Positions 1-10,419 of a stretch of 64,000 bases of DNA are shown here, in pieces; position 1 is the first letter of the stretch; each line of letters starts with the position of its first letter. This DNA is from Rossellomorea vietnamensis NBRC 101237 (GTDB lineage: Bacteria; Bacillota; Bacilli; Bacillales; Bacillaceae_B). Location of the stretch: NCBI RefSeq assembly GCF_001591825.1, contig NZ_BCVQ01000005.1, positions 1 to 64,000 of the forward strand. The letters are read 5' to 3'. The notes under the pieces were generated by a model. It was given only the letters and a program-made list of their open reading frames with translations. It was not told the DNA's origin and made no database searches. A program made the position numbers and the translations under genes.

Positions 1-50
1 TTTCCCGCGTTTCCCGCAGGAGTCGAGCACCTTCCGCTACAATCAACTAT
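1..50. repeat. Tail of a dispersed Bacillaceae intergenic repeat (truncated by window edge)
   Basis: The first 50 bases contain the string CCGCAGGAGTCGAGCACCTT followed by CCGCTACAATCAAC. I recall near-identical text as the end of a repeat scattered through intergenic regions of many Bacillus-type genomes, usually downstream of a longer hairpin-rich part that would lie left of this window. No open reading frame covers it. The assignment rests on memory of similar sequence, so it is moderate at best. Confidence 0.45.
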
Positions 51-144
51 CGGGGTGTATGTTAATACTACTTAAAAATCAATTGTGATTGAATCCACTT
101 TTAAAAATCCTAAAGATAGACGCAGTCATTAAAAGGGGTAAAAC

Positions 145-183
145 AAAAAAACTGACCCCTATTACGGAAGTCAGTTTTTTTTA
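145..183 (-). terminator. Intrinsic terminator of the citZ-icd-mdh run
   Basis: The arms AAAAAACTGAC and GTCAGTTTTTT form a stem around a 13-base loop, just past the mdh stop codon. The run of T or A on each side lets it act in either direction. It closes the minus-strand TCA gene run. Confidence 0.8.
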
Positions 184-188
184 TGTGG

Positions 189-1127
189 TTAAGCCAATGA
201 AGCCATGACGTTTTTCACTGCGTCGGCTGAGTTGGATAGTGCAGCTTTTTCGTCTTCTGTGAGTTCGAGTTCGATGATTTTCTCGAGGCCGTTACCACCT
301 AGGATAGTCGGGACGCCGAGGTAGATGCCTTCGAATCCGTACTCACCTTCGAGGTAGGCAATGGCCGGGATGACGCGGCGCTGGTCTTTAAGGATGGCTT
401 CGACCATTTGGACGAGGGATGCGGCCGGTGCGTAGTAGGCACTTCCGTTACCGAGAAGTCCCACGATCTCTCCTCCGCCTTTACGCGTGCGCTCCACGAT
501 GGCGTCCAAGCGGTTTTTCGGGATCAGTGTCTCTAGAGGGATGCCTCCAGCGTAAGAGTAACGAATAAGAGGAACCATGTCATCACCGTGGCCGCCGAGG
601 ACGAAGCCTGTAATATCCTTCACGGACAGGTTTAATTCCTGTGCGACAAAGGTGCGGAAGCGGGCTGTATCCAGGACTCCTGATTGTCCGATTACGCGCT
701 CTTTCGGAAAACCGGATTCCTTGAACACTGTGTAGGTCATGGCATCCACTGGATTGGTCAGAACGATGATGTAACAGTCAGGTGAGTGCTTCACGATTTG
801 CTGGGTCACTGATTTCATGACCTTTTGATTGGTCTGAACCAGATCATCACGGCTCATACCCGGTTTACGGGCAATCCCGGCAGTGATGACAACGATATCG
901 GAATCCTTCGTATCTTCATAATTGGACGTACCGATGATGGTTGAATCAAAGCCCTGTACAGGACTTGCCTCAAGCATATCCAGTGCTTTCCCTTTCGTTG
1001 GATCCTCGTTTTGCGGAATATCAACCAATACAACATCTCCAAGCTCTTTCTGGGCGAGCATCAATGCCGTTGTCGCCCCGGTGAAACCTCCACCGATTAC
1101 AGATACTTTTCTACGTTTAATTGCCAT
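189..1127 (-). CDS. mdh: Malate dehydrogenase
   Basis: This is a 312-residue NAD-dependent malate dehydrogenase of the LDH-like bacillar type. It oxidises malate to oxaloacetate in the cytoplasmic TCA cycle. The Rossmann loop GGGFTG is at residues 12-17, the mobile-loop arginine lies in KPGMSRDD near 93, TNPVDAMTY is near 124-132, and the catalytic histidine is His180 in GGHGDDMVP. The length equals that of the B. subtilis protein. Two adjacent ATG codons occur. The second (1127) was chosen because it sits 7 bases from AGGAGG at 1135-1140, against 4 for the first. Only 78 bases separate it from icd, so the two are probably co-transcribed with citZ. Confidence 0.97.
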   Translation of the reverse strand: MAIKRRKVSVIGGGFTGATTALMLAQKELGDVVLVDIPQNEDPTKGKALDMLEASPVQGFDSTIIGTSNYEDTKDSDIVVITAGIARKPGMSRDDLVQTNQKVMKSVTQQIVKHSPDCYIIVLTNPVDAMTYTVFKESGFPKERVIGQSGVLDTARFRTFVAQELNLSVKDITGFVLGGHGDDMVPLIRYSYAGGIPLETLIPKNRLDAIVERTRKGGGEIVGLLGNGSAYYAPAASLVQMVEAILKDQRRVIPAIAYLEGEYGFEGIYLGVPTILGGNGLEKIIELELTEDEKAALSNSADAVKNVMASLA

Positions 1128-1205
1128 CATGATTCCTCCTATTCGTCTCATTATGTAAAGGAAGGAGTGCTCCAATACGAAGCACCCCACCCTTATGTCA
1201 CATTA

Positions 1206-2480
1206 TTATGCTTCCATGTTATCGATTAAAGCTGAACCGAACTCAGAGCATTTCACTTCTGTCGCGCCATCCATCAGACGGGCGAAGTCATATGTTACCA
1301 CTTTAGAAGCGATTGTTTTTTCCATTGATTTTGTGATCAGGTTAGCAGCTTCTGTCCAACCAAGGTGTTCAAGCATAAGCACACCTGAAAGGATGACAGA
1401 TGAAGGATTCACTTTATCCATACCTGCATATTTAGGAGCCGTTCCGTGAGTTGCCTCAAAGATCGCATGTCCTGATTCGTAGTTGATGTTTGCTCCTGGA
1501 GCAATACCGATTCCACCTACTTGAGCAGCTAGTGCATCAGAGATGTAATCTCCGTTTAAGTTCATTGTTGCGACAACATCGAACTCAGCTGGACGAGTAA
1601 GGATTTGCTGTAAGAAGATATCAGCGATTGAATCCTTCACGATGATCTTACCAGCTGCTTCAGCATCAGATTGAGCTTTATTAGCTGCTTCCAATCCGTC
1701 AGCTTCTTTGATCTTGTCATATTGAGCCCAAGTGAATACTTTATCGCCGAATTCTTTCTCAGCAAGCTCGTAACCCCAGTTTTTGAAAGCTCCTTCAGTG
1801 AACTTCATGATGTTTCCTTTGTGAACTAGAGTCACTGATTTACGGCCTTCAGTGATTGCATAGTTGATTGCTGCACGGACTAAACGGCTTGTCCCTTCTT
1901 CAGACACTGGCTTGATTCCGATACCTGATGTTTCAGGGAAACGGATTTTGTTAACGCCCATTTCGTCTTGAAGGAAGCTGATTAATTTCTTCACTTCATC
2001 AGAACCTTTAGCGTACTCGATACCTGCATAGATATCTTCAGTGTTTTCACGGAAGATGACCATATCAGTATCTTCAGGACGCTTAACCGGTGAAGGAACA
2101 CCTTCGAAGTAGCGTACTGGACGCAGGCATGTGAATAGATCCAATTCCTGGCGAAGCGCAACGTTCAATGAACGGATTCCGCCGCCTACAGGAGTTGTAA
2201 GTGGACCTTTGATCGCGATGAAATATTCACGTATTGCTTCTAGTGTATCGTTTGGAAGCCATTCACCCGTTTTGTTGAATGCTTTTTCCCCAGCATATAC
2301 TTCTTTCCAGGAAATCTTGCGTTCGCCTTTGTATGCTTTCTCTACAGAAGCATCGAGGACGCGTTGAGCTGCTGCCCAAATATCTGGACCCGTTCCGTCA
2401 CCTTCAATGAATGGGACGATTGGATTGTTAGGCACATTAAGTTGGCCATTCTGGTTTGTAATTTTTTCACCTTGTGTCAT
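1206..2480 (-). CDS. icd: Isocitrate dehydrogenase (NADP-dependent)
   Basis: A 424-residue isocitrate dehydrogenase converting isocitrate to 2-oxoglutarate and CO2 with [13 protein letters not shown] at residues 26-34 is the start of the isopropylmalate/isocitrate dehydrogenase fold. [11 protein letters not shown] at 101-111 carries the substrate-binding serine (Ser104) and arginines. [14 protein letters not shown] and [11 protein letters not shown] follow in the C-terminal half. The start has a clear GGAGGT six bases upstream. It lies between citZ and mdh, as in B. subtilis, where the three form an operon. A stem-loop occupies the gap to citZ. Confidence 0.97.
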   Translation of the reverse strand: MTQGEKITNQNGQLNVPNNPIVPFIEGDGTGPDIWAAAQRVLDASVEKAYKGERKISWKEVYAGEKAFNKTGEWLPNDTLEAIREYFIAIKGPLTTPVGGGIRSLNVALRQELDLFTCLRPVRYFEGVPSPVKRPEDTDMVIFRENTEDIYAGIEYAKGSDEVKKLISFLQDEMGVNKIRFPETSGIGIKPVSEEGTSRLVRAAINYAITEGRKSVTLVHKGNIMKFTEGAFKNWGYELAEKEFGDKVFTWAQYDKIKEADGLEAANKAQSDAEAAGKIIVKDSIADIFLQQILTRPAEFDVVATMNLNGDYISDALAAQVGGIGIAPGANINYESGHAIFEATHGTAPKYAGMDKVNPSSVILSGVLMLEHLGWTEAANLITKSMEKTIASKVVTYDFARLMDGATEVKCSEFGSALIDNMEA

Positions 2481-2507
2481 TATGTAACCTCCATTTTTTC
2501 ATTATCA

Positions 2508-2548
2508 AAGGGGATGACCCATTAGAAGCATATTGAGTCATTCCCCTT
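2508..2548 (-). other. Stem-loop between citZ and icd
   Basis: AAGGGGATGAC and GTCATTCCCCTT can pair across a 18-base loop, with one small bulge. There is no strong U-run after it on the minus strand. It therefore looks like a partial terminator or an mRNA processing/stability element that sets the citZ to icd ratio, rather than a full stop. Its function is inferred from position only. Confidence 0.5.
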
Positions 2549-2594
2549 CTCTTATTATTACACCAATATTTTTACTATTTGTAAATATCGATGA

Positions 2595-3713
2595 TTAACC
2601 TCTTTGATCAACAGGTACATATTCCTGCTTGCCAGGCCCTACATAATCAGCACGAGGGCGGATCAGGCGGTTGTTGGAATATTGTTCAAGGATATGCGCC
2701 AACCAGCCGGATACACGGCTTACCGCAAAGATCGGAGTGAATAGATCATGATCGATGCCTAAGCTGTGATACACAGATGCTGAGTAGAAATCAACATTTG
2801 GCGGCAAGCCTTTGTTTGACGTAAATACGTCTTCTACCTTAACGGACATTTCGTAGTATTCGCTTTGTCCTGTTAATTCAGTTAATTTTTTGGACATTTC
2901 TTTCAGATGCTTCGCACGTGGATCCCCTTGACGGTAAACACGGTGACCGAAGCCCATGATTTTTTCTTTCTTCTCTAACTTGTCCAGGATATATTCTTCT
3001 GCTTTATCGACAGAACCGATTTCAGTAAGCATCTTCATAACCTGCTCATTCGCACCACCGTGAAGCGGACCTTTTAAAGCTCCGATTGCAGCGGTAACAC
3101 CTGAGTAGACGTCTGATAGAGTTGCCACACATACACGTGCTGTGAACGTGGAAGCGTTTAACTCATGATCTGCATGAAGGACAAGTGCTTTATTGAACGC
3201 TTCAACTTCAACAGGCTCAGGATCTTTTCCTGTCAGCATGTATAGGAAGTTAGCGGCAAAGCCAAGGTCCTTGCGTGGCGCAATCGGTTCCTGACCATTT
3301 CGGATACGTGCAAAGCTCGTGACGATCGTCGGGATCTTCGCTTGCAGGCGGACGGCTTTCAGATAGTTTTCCTTCTCTTCCATCACATCTGCTTTGTCAT
3401 CATATAGTCCCAGTAAAGATACAGCAGAACGTAAAGCGGCCATCGGATGAACCTTTTTGATGTCATACATTTTGAAATGTTCGATGACTTCTTTCGGCAA
3501 TTCAGCGTTAGCAGCCAACAGTTCTGTAAATTCTTGAAGTTCAGAGGCAGTAGGAAGCTTCAGGTGCCACAATAAGTAGATAACCTCTTCGAAGCTTGCA
3601 TTGTTTGCTAAATCATCAATGTTGTAGCCAACATATGTAAGAGTATCGTCAATGATGGAGCTGATGGACGATGTCGTTGCTACAACTCCTTCTAATCCGC
3701 GAGTTGCTGTCAT
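2595..3713 (-). CDS. citZ: Citrate synthase
   Basis: A 372-residue type I citrate synthase, condensing acetyl-CoA and oxaloacetate at the entry of the TCA cycle. Active-site residues are visible: His183 in DHELNAST, His218 in GPLHGGAN, His257 in GFGHRVY and Asp308 in PNVDFY. AAAGGAGAGG lies just upstream of the ATG. It is the first gene of the citZ-icd-mdh run. A vegetative promoter, a cre-like site and a dyad are readable in the 318 bases upstream, in line with the known CcpA and CcpC control of citZ in B. subtilis. Confidence 0.97.
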   Translation of the reverse strand: MTATRGLEGVVATTSSISSIIDDTLTYVGYNIDDLANNASFEEVIYLLWHLKLPTASELQEFTELLAANAELPKEVIEHFKMYDIKKVHPMAALRSAVSLLGLYDDKADVMEEKENYLKAVRLQAKIPTIVTSFARIRNGQEPIAPRKDLGFAANFLYMLTGKDPEPVEVEAFNKALVLHADHELNASTFTARVCVATLSDVYSGVTAAIGALKGPLHGGANEQVMKMLTEIGSVDKAEEYILDKLEKKEKIMGFGHRVYRQGDPRAKHLKEMSKKLTELTGQSEYYEMSVKVEDVFTSNKGLPPNVDFYSASVYHSLGIDHDLFTPIFAVSRVSGWLAHILEQYSNNRLIRPRADYVGPGKQEYVPVDQRG

Positions 3714-3824
3714 AATAAACCTCTCCTTTTGTTAATCTTTACCCATTTTCATATGAGTATAAAACCCTACAAAACGATCTATTAAATCTAGTAGGCTTGT
3801 TTAAATAGAACGTAAAGAAACACG

Positions 3825-3840
3825 TTGAGCGATTGCTCAA
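3825..3840 (-). other. Inverted repeat in the citZ 5' leader
   Basis: TTGAGC, GATT and GCTCAA form a six-base stem with a four-base loop, about 65 bases downstream of the predicted citZ start of transcription. It would be transcribed as a leader hairpin. I see no U-tract, so it is not a terminator. A role in mRNA stability is possible. Confidence 0.4.
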
Positions 3841-3890
3841 TTCCTATACAAAAAATGATTCCCGGCTCTTCTATGATAACACGAGAGCTT

Positions 3891-3905
3891 GGGATGCGCT
3901 TACAT
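3891..3905 (-). promoter_or_regulatory. Candidate cre (CcpA) site for citZ
   Basis: On the minus strand ATGTAAGCGCATCCC matches the consensus WTGNAANCGNWNNCW at every position except the last. It lies immediately downstream of the citZ -10 hexamer, where CcpA would block transcription. Carbon catabolite repression of citZ by CcpA is established in B. subtilis. Single-mismatch hits are not rare by chance, so the position carries most of the weight. Confidence 0.55.
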
Positions 3906-3910
3906 TTCCT

Positions 3911-3939
3911 ATTATAAACAATTATCTGACTTTTGTGAA
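3911..3939 (-). promoter_or_regulatory. citZ sigma-A promoter
   Basis: TTCACA (3934-3939) and TATAAT (3911-3916), read on the minus strand, are separated by exactly 17 bases. The -10 is perfect and the -35 matches five of six. Transcription would start near 3904, giving a leader of about 190 bases before citZ. Confidence 0.7.
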
Positions 3940-3956
3940 TGAAAACGCATCAATTT

Positions 3957-3977
3957 CTATAAAAATTATTTTTCTAG
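3957..3977. promoter_or_regulatory. AT-rich dyad upstream of the citZ promoter (candidate CcpC site)
   Basis: CTATAAAAATTATTTTTCTAG is a 21-base near-palindrome (arms CTA, AAAAAT / ATTTTT, TAG). It is centred about 63 bases upstream of the predicted start. In B. subtilis the citrate-sensing repressor CcpC binds a dyad at about this distance in citZ and citB. The base pattern does not exactly follow the ATAA-N7-TTAT form, so the identity of the binder is inferred. Confidence 0.35.
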
Positions 3978-4031
3978 AAAAATAAACCAGAGATAAACAG
4001 AGGATCGAACCGGGGGATCACCCATGCATGT

Positions 4032-4490
4032 TCACAGAAATAATTCATACAATTTCATAGCAAGATAGGCGATCCCGGCTCCGATCAAAGGCCCGACGGC
4101 AACCCCTTTAAAGAGAGCGACGGCTAACACTGTGCCAAGGACGAGGGCCGTTGTCAGGTGGGGGTCATCTTCCAATAGAATCAACCCATTCTTCGCAATC
4201 AATGCCACTGCCATCCCAGAGGCGAGTGCAATCCACGCATAAGGTGACTTCAACGAATCAACGAGATCCTTAAAGCCGATTTCCCCTGTCGCAATCGGTG
4301 CAAGAACGGCAATCGTAATGATCGTCACACCCCAGTTTATGCCTTTCGACTGAATCGTCGAGAAAATCTTCTCATCCAGCCCAATCAGCTTTAATACAAG
4401 TAGAAATGCTACGGCTATAATGATGGATTGATTTTTCGCCATCAGCCCGATTCCCAATAAAAGCAGTAAAAACATGAATGGCTGAGTCAT
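4032..4490 (-). CDS. ytwI: DUF441 membrane protein (YtwI-like)
   Basis: A 152-residue hydrophobic protein with about four to five membrane segments. It belongs to the DUF441 family, represented by B. subtilis YtwI at the same position. Characteristic stretches are SKGINWGVT, PIATGEIGF and GVAVGPLIGAGIAYL near the C-terminus. The biochemical role is unknown. The start at 4490 (MTQPFMFLL) was preferred over an upstream ATG at 4523 because it matches the family N-terminus and has a purine-rich GGGG site upstream. It is divergent from ytvI. Confidence 0.85.
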   Translation of the reverse strand: MTQPFMFLLLLLGIGLMAKNQSIIIAVAFLLVLKLIGLDEKIFSTIQSKGINWGVTIITIAVLAPIATGEIGFKDLVDSLKSPYAWIALASGMAVALIAKNGLILLEDDPHLTTALVLGTVLAVALFKGVAVGPLIGAGIAYLAMKLYELFL

Positions 4491-4648
4491 ATCATTCCCC
4501 TGCCTCCCCTTTATGTACTCCAATCATTATCCTACCATATCAACTTTTCATCTCATTCATAAAATGCTCCTGCCACTGCAAATATATCTTCCTTTCATTT
4601 CCTGTCTCCTATAAAATAGAATTACTAGACTCGGTAGGAGGGAAACTC

Positions 4649-5755
4649 TTGAATTTAGATTATGTTTATCGAACGATCCGCTTTCTGATTGTTCTCTCGA
4701 TCATCATTCTCTCATTGATTTCACTCTATTACATATGGAAGCTTGCATATCCATTCATCATCGCTGTTGCCATCGCCTTGTTGATCAATCCCCTGGTGAA
4801 CGGGTTGGAGAAATGGCTCCCCAGGATATGGGCCGTCACCGTTTCCCTCATCTTGATCGTTGCCATTTTCGCAGGTCTCATCACATTATTGATTGCCGAA
4901 ATAGTCTCCGGAGCCAATTACTTGGCAGAAGAACTGCCTAAGCATGTTCAAACCCTTGTTACATATGCAGAGGATATCATTGTCGGACAGGTCATCCCCC
5001 TGTACAATCAGCTCGCAGGATTATTCAAAAATCTTGAAGCCGGGCAGCAGGATACGATCCTCGAAAATGTCCAGACAGCCGGAACGAAAATCGCGACGTC
5101 GGCTGGTGATTTTCTGCAAAACTTTTTCACCAAGCTGCCCCAGCTGATCTCATGGATCCCAAATGCTGCTTCCGTCCTGATCTTTGCGGCGCTCGCCACA
5201 TTCTTCATTAGCAAGGATTGGTATACATTATCCGCCAAAGCGGAGAAAATCATTCCGGGGAAGGCGATGAGCAGTGGGAGAAAGGTGTTCTTCGACTTAA
5301 AACGGGCACTGTTCGGGTTCATCCGTGCTCAATTCACTCTCATTTCCATCACAGCGATCATCGTTCTGATCGGCTTGATCATCCTGAGAGTAGATTACGC
5401 GATCACCATCGCACTCGTGACAGGTCTCGTGGATATCCTCCCTTATCTCGGGACAGGGGCAGTATTCGTGCCGTGGATCATCTATGAATTCATTACGGGC
5501 AATACAGGATTGGGGATCGGGCTTTCGGTCCTGTACCTGGTCGTAGTCGTCCAGCGGCAGATCATGGAGCCGAAAGTACTGTCTTCAAGCATCGGACTCG
5601 ATCCTTTGGCCACCCTTATTGCTTTATTTGTCGGGTTCAAGCTTATCGGTTTTCTGGGACTGATCGTCGGTCCTGTTGTACTGGTGATATTATCAACTTT
5701 AAAAAGAGCAGGGGTATTTGAAGATACTTGGAAATTCATCATGGGTGTGAAATAA
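4649..5755 (+). CDS. ytvI: AI-2E family transporter-like membrane protein YtvI
   Basis: A 368-residue polytopic membrane protein of the AI-2E/UPF0118 permease family, the B. subtilis YtvI orthologue by position. Paired N-terminal membrane segments (about residues 8-60) are followed by a soluble middle part and several C-terminal segments. GLVDILPYLGTGAVFVPW and the basic RQIMEPKVLSSSIGLDPL are typical of the family. Some relatives export autoinducer-2 or exchange Na+/H+, but no substrate can be assigned. The start is TTG at 4649, fixed by AGGAGGG at 4636-4642. It converges on fxsA across a shared terminator. Confidence 0.85.
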   Translation: MNLDYVYRTIRFLIVLSIIILSLISLYYIWKLAYPFIIAVAIALLINPLVNGLEKWLPRIWAVTVSLILIVAIFAGLITLLIAEIVSGANYLAEELPKHVQTLVTYAEDIIVGQVIPLYNQLAGLFKNLEAGQQDTILENVQTAGTKIATSAGDFLQNFFTKLPQLISWIPNAASVLIFAALATFFISKDWYTLSAKAEKIIPGKAMSSGRKVFFDLKRALFGFIRAQFTLISITAIIVLIGLIILRVDYAITIALVTGLVDILPYLGTGAVFVPWIIYEFITGNTGLGIGLSVLYLVVVVQRQIMEPKVLSSSIGLDPLATLIALFVGFKLIGFLGLIVGPVVLVILSTLKRAGVFEDTWKFIMGVK

Positions 5756-5756
5756 G

Positions 5757-5791
5757 AAAACGCACTGCTCCATCTGTGAGCAGTGCGTTTT
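5757..5791. terminator. Bidirectional terminator between ytvI and fxsA
   Basis: A perfect 14-bp stem, AAAACGCACTGCTC with GAGCAGTGCGTTTT, surrounds a 7-base loop. It sits between two convergent genes and has T-rich sequence on both strands, so it can end both transcripts. Confidence 0.9.
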
Positions 5792-5794
5792 CCG

Positions 5795-6181
5795 TTATCT
5801 GTATATAATGACGTTCCCTTTGTTGATCAAGCGTTTGAATAACCGATAGAAGAAGGGCTTGAACATTCTCCTCGTGGCCGGGAGCAATAAGAGGAATCCA
5901 AGGGCATCCGTAATGAATCCCGGTGTCAGCAGGACAATTCCACCTACAAGGATACACAACCCATCCATGATGGCCTCCCCGGGCATCTGCCCATACTGCA
6001 TGTCCCGCTGGGCTTTCCTTATCGTCTCGATCCCCTGCTTCTTAGCCAGGTATGCTCCAAGGATCCCTGTCGTAATGATCAACAACACGGTCGGGACGAG
6101 ACCAATGGCCTGTCCGGAAAGGACCAATAAGCCAATTTCAAGTGCCGGTATGATAATCAATAGTAATAACATATATCTCAT
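5795..6181 (-). CDS. fxsA: FxsA family membrane protein
   Basis: A 128-residue membrane protein of the FxsA family, named for the E. coli protein that relieves phage T7 exclusion. Hydrophobic segments cover about residues 4-40 and 70-100. GAYLAKKQGIETI and the glycine-rich LTPGFITDALG are characteristic. The C-terminus is basic and probably cytoplasmic. The start at 6181 was chosen because GGAGG lies 8 bases upstream. An ATG at 6196 would overlap that ribosome-binding site. The physiological function in Bacillus is unknown. Confidence 0.85.
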   Translation of the reverse strand: MRYMLLLLIIIPALEIGLLVLSGQAIGLVPTVLLIITTGILGAYLAKKQGIETIRKAQRDMQYGQMPGEAIMDGLCILVGGIVLLTPGFITDALGFLLLLPATRRMFKPFFYRLFKRLINKGNVIIYR

Positions 6182-6203
6182 GATGGATTCCTCCATTTGA
6201 TTT

Positions 6204-6220
6204 AATACTTGCTTAGTATT
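6204..6220. promoter_or_regulatory. Inverted repeat upstream of fxsA
   Basis: AATACT, a 5-base spacer and AGTATT form a perfect six-base inverted repeat. It lies just downstream of a TATAAT hexamer (minus strand, 6222-6227). It could be an operator or a leader hairpin. No regulator gene adjoins it. Confidence 0.35.
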
Positions 6221-6300
6221 TATTATAGCATATTAGAGAAGTTATGTTTTATGTTGCGGTACTTCTGAATGATTGGCTCCACAACACTCCATCCTATACA

Positions 6301-6334
6301 AAAAAACCAGAGCCCATAAAAAGACTCTGGTTTT
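6301..6334 (-). terminator. Terminator of pfkA-pyk
   Basis: AAAACCAGAG pairs with CTCTGGTTTT around a 12-base loop. On the minus strand it is followed by six T residues, 15 bases after the pyk stop. Confidence 0.88.
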
Positions 6335-6349
6335 CCCATAACTATCTAC

Positions 6350-8110
6350 TCACAATACACTCGCATACCCATTATAAATCACGCCATGAGTCGCATCCAC
6401 TGTGATTTCCTGGCCATTCTTGAATAATGAAGTGGCATGGTCGACTCCGACCACGACAGGAATTCCAAGGTTGATTCCGACTACGGCTGCATGACTTGTC
6501 AGGCCGCCTTCTTCAACGATCAGTGCCGAACATTTTTCAAGGGCAGGCATCATTTCTTTATCCGTGCCGATTGTGACAAGGACGGCACCATCAGTCATAT
6601 TCTTCACGGCTTCTTCAGCTGATGTGGCAACGACTGCTTTACCGTATGCTGATTTACGTCCGATTCCTTGACCTTTTGCAACGACATCGCCCACTACGTG
6701 GATTTTCATCAGGTTCGTCGTTCCGGATTCACCGATCGGAACACCCGCTGTGATGACGATGCGGTCTCCGTGCTTCGTCATACCTGAGTTGACGCTCTCT
6801 TCTACTGCCATATCAAGCATTTCATCGGTTGTCGTCACTTTGCGGCCGACTGTAGGGTAGACGCCCCATACAAGTGCCAGGCGGCGTGATACAGAGTCTG
6901 TACCAGTCACGGCTACGATTGGTGCTTTCGGACGGTATTTAGAGATCATGCGTGCCGTGTGGCCACTCTCAGTCGGAGCGACAATGGCATTCACATCAAG
7001 ATTAAGAGCTGTATAGGCAACGGATTGACCGATGGCATCCGTCATATTGTGCTCGCTGTCTTTGCTGCGTGAAGAAAGGATGGCATCGTAATCAAGTGCC
7101 GTTTCTGCTCTTGACGCGATATTATGCATCGTTTGAACCGCTTCTACAGGGTAAGAACCTGCTGCCGTTTCACCAGAAAGCATGATCGCATCTGTCCCAT
7201 CAAAGATGGCGTTCGCTACGTCACTTGCTTCCGCTCTTGTCGGTCTTGGGTTGCGCTGCATAGAATCAAGCATTTGAGTCGCTGTGATGACAGGCTTACC
7301 AAGTGAATTACATTTCTTGATCAGCATCTTCTGAACAAGTGGTACTTCCTCAGCAGGGATTTCCACACCAAGGTCTCCACGTGCAACCATCAATCCGTCA
7401 GATACTTCAAGGATTTCATCGATGTTGTCTACACCCTCTTGGTTTTCAATTTTAGGGATGATTTGGATATGAGACGCGTTGTGTTCTTCCAGTAATTGAC
7501 GGATTTCAAGTACATCAGATGCACGACGTACGAATGATGCTGCGATAAAGTCAACACCTTGTCCGATACCGAATACGATATCGTTGGCATCTTTATCCGT
7601 GATTCCAGGAAGGTTCACAGAAACGCCCGGTACGTTTACACCTTTTTTATTTTTAAGTGTTCCACTGTTGGCAACATGTGTATGGATTTCACCGTTCACT
7701 TTGTCGATTTCGGTCACGTCCAACTCGATTAATCCGTCATCAAGAAGAATCTTGGAACCAACATGAACATCATCGATCAATCCTTCGTATGTAACGGAGA
7801 ATTTCTCAGTTGTTCCCACTACTTCTTTCATGGAAACGATGATGTTGGATCCTTGTGTTAATTCAATAGCTCCGTCCTGCATATTGTTCGTGCGGATTTC
7901 CGGACCTTTAGTATCAAGCAGGATCCCGACTGTTTTACCGGCTTTTTCTGCTGCTTCGCGGATATTGATGATGCGCTGTCCGTGCTCATCGTGGTCACCA
8001 TGTGAAAAGTTCAAGCGGGAAACGTTCATTCCGGCTTCGATCAGTTGTGATAACTTCTCTACACTTTCACTGGCAGGACCGATCGTACATACTATTTTCG
8101 TTTTTCTCAT
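6350..8110 (-). CDS. pyk: Pyruvate kinase with C-terminal PEP-utiliser domain
   Basis: A 586-residue pyruvate kinase, making pyruvate and ATP from phosphoenolpyruvate and ADP. The TIM barrel carries RLNFSHG near residue 33, [25 protein letters not shown] and TATQMLDSM. The allosteric domain follows. A C-terminal extension of about 100 residues is a PEP-utiliser mobile domain with [11 protein letters not shown] around 536-545, as in other Bacillus and Geobacillus pyruvate kinases but absent in E. coli. AGGAGG precedes the ATG. It is 30 bases downstream of pfkA, forming the pfkA-pyk glycolytic operon. Confidence 0.97.
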   Translation of the reverse strand: MRKTKIVCTIGPASESVEKLSQLIEAGMNVSRLNFSHGDHDEHGQRIINIREAAEKAGKTVGILLDTKGPEIRTNNMQDGAIELTQGSNIIVSMKEVVGTTEKFSVTYEGLIDDVHVGSKILLDDGLIELDVTEIDKVNGEIHTHVANSGTLKNKKGVNVPGVSVNLPGITDKDANDIVFGIGQGVDFIAASFVRRASDVLEIRQLLEEHNASHIQIIPKIENQEGVDNIDEILEVSDGLMVARGDLGVEIPAEEVPLVQKMLIKKCNSLGKPVITATQMLDSMQRNPRPTRAEASDVANAIFDGTDAIMLSGETAAGSYPVEAVQTMHNIASRAETALDYDAILSSRSKDSEHNMTDAIGQSVAYTALNLDVNAIVAPTESGHTARMISKYRPKAPIVAVTGTDSVSRRLALVWGVYPTVGRKVTTTDEMLDMAVEESVNSGMTKHGDRIVITAGVPIGESGTTNLMKIHVVGDVVAKGQGIGRKSAYGKAVVATSAEEAVKNMTDGAVLVTIGTDKEMMPALEKCSALIVEEGGLTSHAAVVGINLGIPVVVGVDHATSLFKNGQEITVDATHGVIYNGYASVL

Positions 8111-8140
8111 TTTCTTTACCTCCTGAAATCTTACAACAAT

Positions 8141-9391
<1,251 letters not shown>

Positions 9392-9429
9392 GAAAAAGAC
9401 TGACAAATGGTATCTCCTATTTGTCAGTC
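9392..9429 (-). terminator. Terminator of accD-accA
   Basis: GACTGACAAAT and ATTTGTCAGTC form a perfect 11-bp stem around a 10-base loop. Read on the minus strand it is followed by TTTTT. It ends the carboxyltransferase operon. Confidence 0.9.
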
Positions 9430-9438
9430 CATCGTTTG

Positions 9439-10419
9439 TTATGATTTTACCCCGATAAGATCATTTAAAACCGAATATTCACCCATCGCCTTGAATTTTT
9501 CATAACGATGTTGGATGAGCTCGTCCTTCTTCATCGGAACCAACTCTTTCAGTGAGCTCATAAGGACGTCGTTGATATACTTTGCCTGTTCCTCGACATC
9601 TTTATGGGCTCCGCCTTTTACTTCCGTGATGATGTCATCGATGATCCCAAGCTCCTTAAGATCGGGAGCCGTGATCTTCATGGATTCAGCCGCGCGTTTC
9701 GCCTGGGTGGAATCCTTCCAGAGGATGGCCGCGGCCCCTTCAGGTGAGATGACGGAGTAAGTGGAGTTTTCAAGCATATGAATATGATTTCCCACGCCAA
9801 GTGCCAAGGCTCCGCCACTACCGCCTTCACCGATGACGATGCAGATGACGGGAACCGTGAGGCCGGCCATCTCCACAAGATTCCGTGCAATGGCTTCACT
9901 CTGACCGCGTTCCTCTGCCGCTTTCCCGGGGTAAGCACCCTTTGTATCGATAAAGCAGATGATCGGACGGTTGAACTTGTCCGCCTGCTTCATCAAGCGC
10001 AGTGCTTTTCGGTACCCTTCCGGATGAGGCATCCCGAAGTTCCGGCGGATGTTTTCTTTCGTATCTTTCCCTCTTTGGTGACCGATGATCGTCACAGGGA
10101 CATCGTGAAACTTCCCGACGCCTGACACAATCGCTTCGTCATCCCCATATAGACGGTCTCCGTGCATTTCAATGAAGTCCGTAAAGAGATACTTGATATA
10201 ATCCAGAGTCGTCGGACGCTCCGGATGACGGGCCACCTGGACCCTTTCCCACGGCTTCATGTTTTCGTAGATATCATTTTGAAGCTTTGTGAGACGGTGC
10301 TCAAGCTTCTCGATTTCCTTCGATAAATCGACGTCCGAATTCTGGGTGAACTCCTTCAGTTCGGCAATTTTCTTCTTGAGCTCGTATACAGGCTTTTCAA
10401 ATTCCATCTCATTTACCAT
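9439..10419 (-). CDS. accA: Acetyl-CoA carboxylase carboxyltransferase subunit alpha
   Basis: A 326-residue carboxyltransferase alpha subunit. With AccD it transfers CO2 from biotin-BCCP to acetyl-CoA, giving malonyl-CoA for fatty-acid synthesis. The coiled N-terminus ([17 protein letters not shown]) and the crotonase-fold motifs [19 protein letters not shown] and [13 protein letters not shown] are intact. The start overlaps the accD stop by seven bases, and GGTGAT five bases upstream is a fair ribosome-binding site. The overlap indicates translational coupling, suited to 1:1 subunit assembly. Confidence 0.96.
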   Translation of the reverse strand: MVNEMEFEKPVYELKKKIAELKEFTQNSDVDLSKEIEKLEHRLTKLQNDIYENMKPWERVQVARHPERPTTLDYIKYLFTDFIEMHGDRLYGDDEAIVSGVGKFHDVPVTIIGHQRGKDTKENIRRNFGMPHPEGYRKALRLMKQADKFNRPIICFIDTKGAYPGKAAEERGQSEAIARNLVEMAGLTVPVICIVIGEGGSGGALALGVGNHIHMLENSTYSVISPEGAAAILWKDSTQAKRAAESMKITAPDLKELGIIDDIITEVKGGAHKDVEEQAKYINDVLMSSLKELVPMKKDELIQHRYEKFKAMGEYSVLNDLIGVKS

